This document shows, piece after piece, positions 58,560 through 64,000 of a stretch of 64,000 nucleotides of DNA. The notes beneath the pieces were generated by a model. That model made no database searches. It worked only from the letters and a program-made list of their open reading frames with translations, and was not told the DNA's origin. Made by a program: the position numbers and the translations under genes. How positions within the stretch are numbered: the stretch's first letter is position 1; every line of letters starts with the position of its first letter. The stretch is from NCBI GenBank assembly GCA_946406115.1, contig OX291545.1, positions 21,199,153-21,263,152 on the forward strand. The letters are read 5' to 3'. Origin of the DNA: Apoda limacodes. Its lineage: Eukaryota > Arthropoda > Insecta > Lepidoptera > Limacodidae.

Positions 58560-60360
58560 TCTAATATTTCGTACATTGAATTGAATTGAACAGATATGAC
58601 AAAATTTAAACAGCTAGTCCAATTATATAAAAACTATAAGATGCAAAATGGAAAATTAAAAATTATTCATTAAAAAAACTGGTTAGATAAAGTAGGCGCC
58701 TCGCTCTAGTCACATTCGTATCATATAGGTAGATCCAAATTAAATTTATTTACAAGAATAATTAGGTTATTGCTTGTTCACCCAATATATGAATTTTGTT
58801 AATATTTAGTTTTAACTTTGGAAAGGTACAGGGGTGGGTACGATCTTAAGTGGACATATACGTTAAGCGAAATTTTAGATAATAGTTTTGGGGAATCTAC
58901 TAAGCCTGTGGCAATTTTTAAAATATCAGCTATTTCGCGGCGTTTATAAAGCGGAAGTAGGTAATGTTTTTTACAAAGTTGTATGTACATATTAGAATTG
59001 TAGTTTAGTTTTAGCTGATAGCACATATGTCTAATTTCTTTTGAACGTTTTCGATACGAGAGATGTAAATAATAACGTTAACACAGGGGTACGTTTTGTT
59101 AGTTTGTATTTAGTGGGGGGGTGGGGGGTTCCGACTACTGAATTGATTCTAAAAACTAAAAAACTACACTATCTCCAAGTGACATAACAAAGTAACATCA
59201 TGCTAAAAGGAGGAGATTCTTCATTGGACTGTATTTTTTTGTGTTTATGTTACTCGATATCTTCGCTGACTGTTAACTGATTTGATTCTTTTTTTTATTG
59301 TTGAATGGCCTATACTTTGAGGATGGTCCATATATATTGGGAAATAATTTGATCATAGTAATTAGAGTCGGGCTAGAAAATGTGGTTCTAAGATTAGTTT
59401 AATTACTTGGACGGTTTGCTAAATTGGATTGGATTAAATTGGAACAGCAAATAAAAATTAAAAAAAAATTACAATTCTAAAAATTAATTTTAGAAACTCA
59501 TAAAAAGTAGAAATTAACCCCCAAAAGCAGACACAGATAGGTACTATAGAACATAAGGCTATACGTGCTTTATTTGCTTTGAATTATTATACCGAAAATA
59601 TGCAAACAAGATAGGTAAAAATTGTCTATTAGCATCTAATGATTTTTTACACAAGCATTTAACAAGTAATTATGTTCACAAAATTTATGAAGAAAGTTAA
59701 TTACAGTCAAGCGTGGAGGCTTCTTAAAAAATTCAGTCTGTCAGTATTAATTAATATTAAGTTTCCCTCGAAAATAAGAAAAAAATGTCACAGAAGTCAT
59801 TAAGGAGCCAGGTGCGTAGGTACCAGAGTAACATAAAATGTGAACGTGTCATGAGATAAGCAGTACCTAATAAGAACACCGAGCGTGAGACGAAGAGGGA
59901 ACCAGCACGTGCCGGCAATAGCTTCCGCTCTGCACCCGCCCATAGCAGCGCCTCAACGCTCACTCAGCTAATGTAATTAGACGCCGCGACCCAAAGCGAA
60001 CAAGAAACGGTTCATTACTTTTTACTCCTTAAGAGTATCCCAGTCAGATTTGGATCTGACTTGAGAACTGCTAATGCTTGTGACACTGAGAAAGCAATGT
60101 GGCATCTTTATTAGTTTTAATTACCTACATATTAACTTAAAAGTTTCCCATACACGAAGGTGACGTAGGTCATCTATAATTTCGGATCGCAATGGATATA
60201 TATTTATTAATTTTTTTTTAATTTCCTGATGCTAAATTTGGGTGGTCATTCAGTGTCACTAATGGTCACGTAGTGCAGGAAAGAAATCTAAATAAAGAAT
60301 GAAAAAATATGATTTCGTTTCAGAATTATCAATGTAAATAAATATTTTTATAGCAAAGAT
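58560..60360. other. AT-rich stretch, no gene recognised
   Basis: A G-run (GTGGGGGGGTGGGGGGTT) stands near 59114-59131. A GC-richer patch at 59870-60000 is unassigned. Confidence 0.5.
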
Positions 60361-60371
60361 GCAGTTAAAAG

Positions 60372-60452
60372 ATTAACCTCTAGCCAGGACTTGAACCGGC
60401 AACAATTACATTCCGTGTAAGTGTTCTACCAATTGAGCTATCGATTCGCGGA
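60372..60452 (-). repeat. tRNA-like sequence (SINE head or decayed tRNA)
   Basis: The minus strand carries an excellent A box TAGCTCAATTGGTAGAAC and B box CCGGTTCAAGTCCTGG at tRNA spacing, with an anticodon-arm-like TTACACGGAATGTAA between. The two sides of the acceptor stem do not pair and the T stem has mismatches. A working tRNA is unlikely. Confidence 0.55.
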
Positions 60453-60546
60453 ACAAGTATATTATATCCTTTTGGTACAAGTCTGTCCTATGAAAATCCC
60501 AACTACATCATGGAATTACGCTCGTTACGAACGTCAAAAACAACTC

Positions 60547-60758
60547 CTATAGCACGGACGCGAAGCAGGAAGAATTTCGTTTAATGACCGGTCACTATTT
60601 GTCTCTGTTGCACGCGCATAATTATTTGCCTCACGCTCGCACAGATGCGATGTTCGATCGCTGTCCCCAGAAATGACTACTATTTTTACCACTGAACACA
60701 GGCTAAAAAGTAAAAGGTCAATGTACAAAATTATTTGTGCTTCGCGTCCGTGCTATAG
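60547..60758. mobile_element. MITE, 212 bp, with perfect 21-bp inverted ends
   Basis: CTATAGCACGGACGCGAAGC plus A at 60547-60567 and its exact reverse complement at 60738-60758. The interior is non-coding apart from a chance 64-codon frame. Confidence 0.85.
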
Positions 60759-60989
60759 TAACTTATAAGGACCTTGTAGGTTAATCAAACTTACAAATAC
60801 ACAAATTGTAAGTGGCACTCCATTAATACTCTGTATGGCGCCCAGCGTGACTTATGCTTCTATGAAAATATTAAGTAGGTATATGTAGTAAATATGTAGC
60901 CATAGATATGGCATATGATATATTTCTATCAAAGAGTTTACCAACTACTGACCTTCAGGGATTATTTCGATATAAAAGATAGAGTCCTT

Positions 60990-61070
60990 TAATGGTCGGA
61001 CAGACAGACAGCGTATGCTTAGTAAAAGGGCTCTGTTGGCTCTCTTTGACGGAAGGCACGGAACCCGAAA
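60990..61070 (-). repeat. Terminal fragment of a GGTTCCGTACC-type repeat
   Basis: GGACAGACAGACAGCGTATG, CTTAGTAAAAGGGCTCTGTT and GGCACGGAACCC match, with changes, the terminal part of the element in minus orientation. Confidence 0.6.
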
Positions 61071-61369
61071 AAGATAGATACAGATTCATTTACAAATTTT
61101 CATCTCATCTTATTCATCTTAACAATTTAATCATCCCTTGCTCAGACCTATTTCGTGTAGCGGACTGGTAAATTAATTACCGTTGCGATTAATTTTGCCT
61201 ACCTACCCATACGCTATCTCGGCCGGAGTCGGTAGTAGTCCCAAAAACCGCACACGGCCTTTGTGGTTAAAAGATTGTGCCTACTAACTTGTACTTATTT
61301 AGGTTTATGAATTTACCGTAACACTGTAGGCATAAAATACATTGAAAATTTACTTTGTTACTTATTGAC

Positions 61370-61500
61370 CTGCATGATTTTCAACATTATCTCAGCCCTT
61401 GGATGTCCACTGCTGAACATGGGGCTCTTACAGTTTTTATGAACGATCACGAGCTGCATCCACCGACGTCTCAAGCCCTGTGACCAAGTCTATGGAAACC
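61370..61500 (-). mobile_element. RTE-like retrotransposon 3'-end fragment
   Basis: Plus-strand text ATTATCTCAGCCCTTGGATG, TCCACTGCTGAACATGGGGC and GCTGCATCCACCGACGTC is the reverse of the lepidopteran RTE 3' end, in which a GCAGTGGAC block precedes the stop and tail. The 4618-5015 fragment has the equivalent CCAGCAGTGGAC on the plus strand. Confidence 0.65.
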
Positions 61501-61765
61501 TTAAAAAAAACATGGTTCCGAGATAATTATTAATTTAATCTCTTTTTTTAAAACTAAGATACACAGGGTGGAAAGTATGTACCATAAAAAATATTGGAGG
61601 CAAATTTTACATTCCTTTATTTTCTAAAATTAGTAAATTTCATTAAAAGATTTTTGGATAAATCATCTGCTTAAAAGCCGGGAATGTAAAATATGAAAAA
61701 AAAAAACAACCTATATTTTAAGACATCAGTCGAAATGATCATTTATAAGGATTTATTTTATATAA

Positions 61766-61820
61766 CGGGTACGGAACCCTTCGTGCGCGAGTCCCACTCG
61801 CACTTGGCCGGTTTTTTTAT
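61766..61820 (+). repeat. Solo CACTTGGCCGG terminus of a lepidopteran repeat
   Basis: GGGTACGGAACCCTTCGTGC, GCGAGTCCCACTCGCACTTG and GCCGGTTTTTTT form the usual right end, but no body in the same orientation is recognisable to its left. Confidence 0.7.
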
Positions 61821-62308
61821 TTATTTTATCTATATTTAAGATATGTTAGTTATAAAAACGGCAAATTGTTGTATGGGTGCTCCCCCTTAAATATGTTTTA
61901 TTTAAATTTTTTTTTTTTGATTGAATATATAACTAAATATTCTGTGAATATTTCAACCGTCTCCCTGTTGCCGTTATCAATATCGAGCAAAAACGACCCA
62001 AAAATAACGTTTGTTGTATAGGAGCCCTCTTAAATATTTATTTTATTCTGTTTACTAGTATTTGTTGTTATAGCGGCAACGGATATACATCTTATGTGAA
62101 AATTTCAACTGTCTATCACGGTTCATGAGATACAGCCTGGTTACAAACGGACGGACGGACAGCGGAGTCTTAGTAATGAGGTCCCGTTTTTTACCCTTTC
62201 AAAGTCAAAGTCAAAGTCAAAATGGTTTATTCGAATAAGGATTTTACAATCAAATTTGAATCGTCAAAGTAATAAAATATTATTTTTTTGTTTGGGTGCG
62301 GAACCCTA
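61819..62308 (-). repeat. GGTTCCGTACC-type element, minus orientation, with nested insertion
   Basis: Reading the minus strand, the order of blocks matches 38801-39205: ACTAAGACTCCGCTGTCCGT, CTGTATCTCATGAACCGTGA, GACAGTTGAAATTTTCACAT and CTCCTATACAACAAACGTTA. The terminal ACCC-AAAGGGTAA motif is split by foreign sequence at 62200-62293. Confidence 0.75.
62200..62293 (-). mobile_element. Short 5'-truncated non-LTR copy inserted in the repeat
   Basis: The insert starts with a CAAAGT hexamer repeat and then AAAATGGTTTATTCGAATAA. On the minus strand this is an AT-rich 3' end followed by a TTTGAC-repeat tail, the usual 3' structure of some lepidopteran non-LTR retrotransposons. It interrupts an otherwise continuous terminal motif (ACCCTTT before, GGGTGCGG after). 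Confidence 0.6.
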
Positions 62309-62309
62309 A

Positions 62310-64000
62310 AAAGACCATTAAAATTAAAACATGCTTCATTATTGTGCCATTATTAATATTTATGGTACTCTTTCCTCCAACAACGGCCTTTCTTTTCCAT
62401 CTTTCATTTTTGATATAGGGTATTCGAGGCCGTTCTGCTCCAAAGATTATTGGTTTTCTTTCAGCATTTAAATTTACAAGCCATCTTGATACAACAGTTT
62501 TGCGTTTAGTTACAAACAAAACTGTACATAGGTAAGTATAAGATATAATACCCGGACATTTAATAATTCCACTGAGCTTGGTTATACGATATTTTAGTGC
62601 TATAAGTCATTGGGTGTTGCCACACATTGCAGGACTTTGGACAAGATTGCGGTTGCCCTGAAAGTTACCTGGACCCTGGATTCGTGGGTTTGCTTTTTTG
62701 TCCCTACCGCTTGCCAAGTGTTCCAACCAAAGCAGGTAGAGCCACAACACGTTTGTCTTGACATGATACTAATTTTCCGAGTTCATACTCAGGTCTTTTG
62801 AAAGCAAGATGGAACCCCTATGTAGGACAAAAATAGAACCTGAGAATCTTCAGTGAGCGATTCTGCTATGATGGCTATATTGACGTCAAATTAGAGGTGT
62901 TTCTCCATGGATTAATGGAAAGGGTACATCTTACCTTTCAGAAATCACGAAGACTGTCGCAGGGACAACTATTTGTAAATACTATAATGATAAAATTTTA
63001 TATACAATTTATTTTATAACAATAAAATCTTAATAAAATATTAGCTTTTACAGTCATTGTAGCACCATACATAAACTGTCTTATTTTATATACAATGTTT
63101 AAAATAGTAACAGTATTTGATTTTCTCAAAATATGTCTTTTTATAGACAGGTAAAAACGCTCTTATTTATTAATTATGTCTATGACTCTGGTCAAGCGAA
63201 TAGTCATTATATCTCAAATGTAAGTAGTGTCTCAAAAGTAAAAAAAAACTATAACTAAATTCGGCTTGTGTAATAAACCATAATCAAAACAGATTTCATA
63301 AAAGCCTTTTCCACACACTTGCTCATAATTCATAAAGCAGCCCGTTACAGTATCGTTTTCTTAATAAGGTATATTACGCACTCCTGCGGTAATTACAATT
63401 AACTATTTAGATGCTATCGTTGTTACATACTAGGTAGTAGATACTACAAGTCACATTTTAGACATTTTATATATATATTTTTAAAGAAACATCTATTTTA
63501 AAACCTATAACATTACACGTACATCGACTACAGGCCTTATTAAAAGCGGAACTACTTATATTATCTCGTACACAGTACACAAACTTACATGGCGCGTAAT
63601 GTAACACGTCGACGAAATCCGAAAATTGACGAACAACTCCCGAAAAACACGACGCCGCAAGCAAAAACGTTATGTCGTACATACACTGCTATATACTATT
63701 AAGTTAAATACTAGTGTTGTTTGTATCTTATGCGTGTTACGATTTGTATCTGATTTTTGCTGTATCCAAATAATCCTAATGTTCTTTCTGTTTCTATTCG
63801 GTCACTGGTATGACAGTTTCCCAAGTCAGACAGTATCACGTTATCTCGATCCTATTAATTTTATTGACTGTTACAGTTTACTTAGTTACATCGGCTTTAT
63901 AGAACATTTAGTGGTTACCCACGCGATAATATTTCCTGTTTTCATAAAGCAAACCGAACACATCGCCATTTATCGGGTCCAATTTTGTGATTATTTTTTG
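62310..64000. other. AT-rich stretch, no gene recognised
   Basis: Open frames at 62280-62519 (minus, partly in the repeat) and 62610-62801 (plus) lack family resemblance. No further repeat structure was found to the window end. Confidence 0.5.

Noticed and set aside
60372..60452. Functional tRNA gene
   Set aside because: A and B boxes are good, but the acceptor stem does not pair, the T stem has mismatches, and the base before the putative anticodon is C, not T.
62280..62801. Open frames of 79 codons (minus) and 63 codons (plus)
   Set aside because: No recognisable domain; the first partly overlaps the repeat terminus and its insertion.

Overview
This window looks like AT-rich, gene-poor nuclear DNA from a moth or butterfly (Lepidoptera). 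The evidence is the repeat content: elements ending in GGTTCCGTACC or CACTTGGCCGG, GACGGACGGACAG motifs, repeats ending in a GC-rich AGCGGCTCCGCCCGCCC block, Jockey- and RTE-clade 3' ends, and tRNA-like SINE heads. These combinations are typical of lepidopteran genomes. No intact host protein-coding gene, rRNA, functional tRNA, CRISPR array or bacterial-style operon is visible. The longest open frame is 177 codons and is mostly antisense to transposon sequence. The window is best read as intergenic or intronic DNA built from layered, decayed transposable elements.

Layout. 1-1.23 kb: Jockey-clade reverse transcriptase pseudogene (minus strand), cut by the window edge. 3.04-3.33 kb: N-terminal scrap of a PIF/Harbinger-like transposase. 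4.6-5.0 kb: C-terminal end of an RTE-clade retrotransposon. 5.5-6.4 kb: lepidopteran GGTTCCGTACC-type repeat. 8.4-8.75 kb: a MITE. 10.7-11.8 kb: a DNA element with about 122-bp terminal inverted repeats around a broken SWIM zinc-finger-like gene. 11.8-14.5 kb: a CR1/L2-like non-LTR retrotransposon (minus strand) with ORF1, a duplicated spacer, an endonuclease domain and a 3' tail, but no reverse transcriptase. 15.0-15.4 kb: a nearly perfect 132-bp-arm hairpin. 24-25.3 kb: palindromic lepidopteran repeats. 26.1-27.5 kb: a BEL/Pao LTR-retrotransposon gag with the start of pol. 28.3-29.6 kb: a second reverse transcriptase pseudogene, whose 3' end recurs at 18.4 and 57.6 kb.

31.1-33.3 kb: a MITE, then an ORF1 remnant lying between inverted GC-rich repeat termini. 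36.4-37.45 kb: eleven copies of a 93-bp satellite organised as a five-unit higher-order repeat. 38.3-39.85 kb: a 242-bp tandem duplication, a GGTTCCGTACC element and an internally deleted Tc1-like transposase. 40.1-43 kb: SINE-like and lepidopteran repeats plus another decayed ORF1/ORF2 copy. 53.5-54.9 kb: an element with about 385-bp terminal inverted repeats enclosing a cysteine-rich (CXC-like) C-terminal protein remnant. 60-62.3 kb: tRNA-like SINE head, MITE, RTE 3' end and a composite repeat with a nested insertion.

No genes here cooperate in a pathway. The elements are at different stages of decay, many 5'-truncated or internally deleted. The strongest candidates for something little described are the two long-inverted-repeat elements carrying SWIM-like and CXC-like protein remnants, the higher-order satellite and the 15-kb hairpin. 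All family assignments come from reading motifs by eye; no database search was possible.
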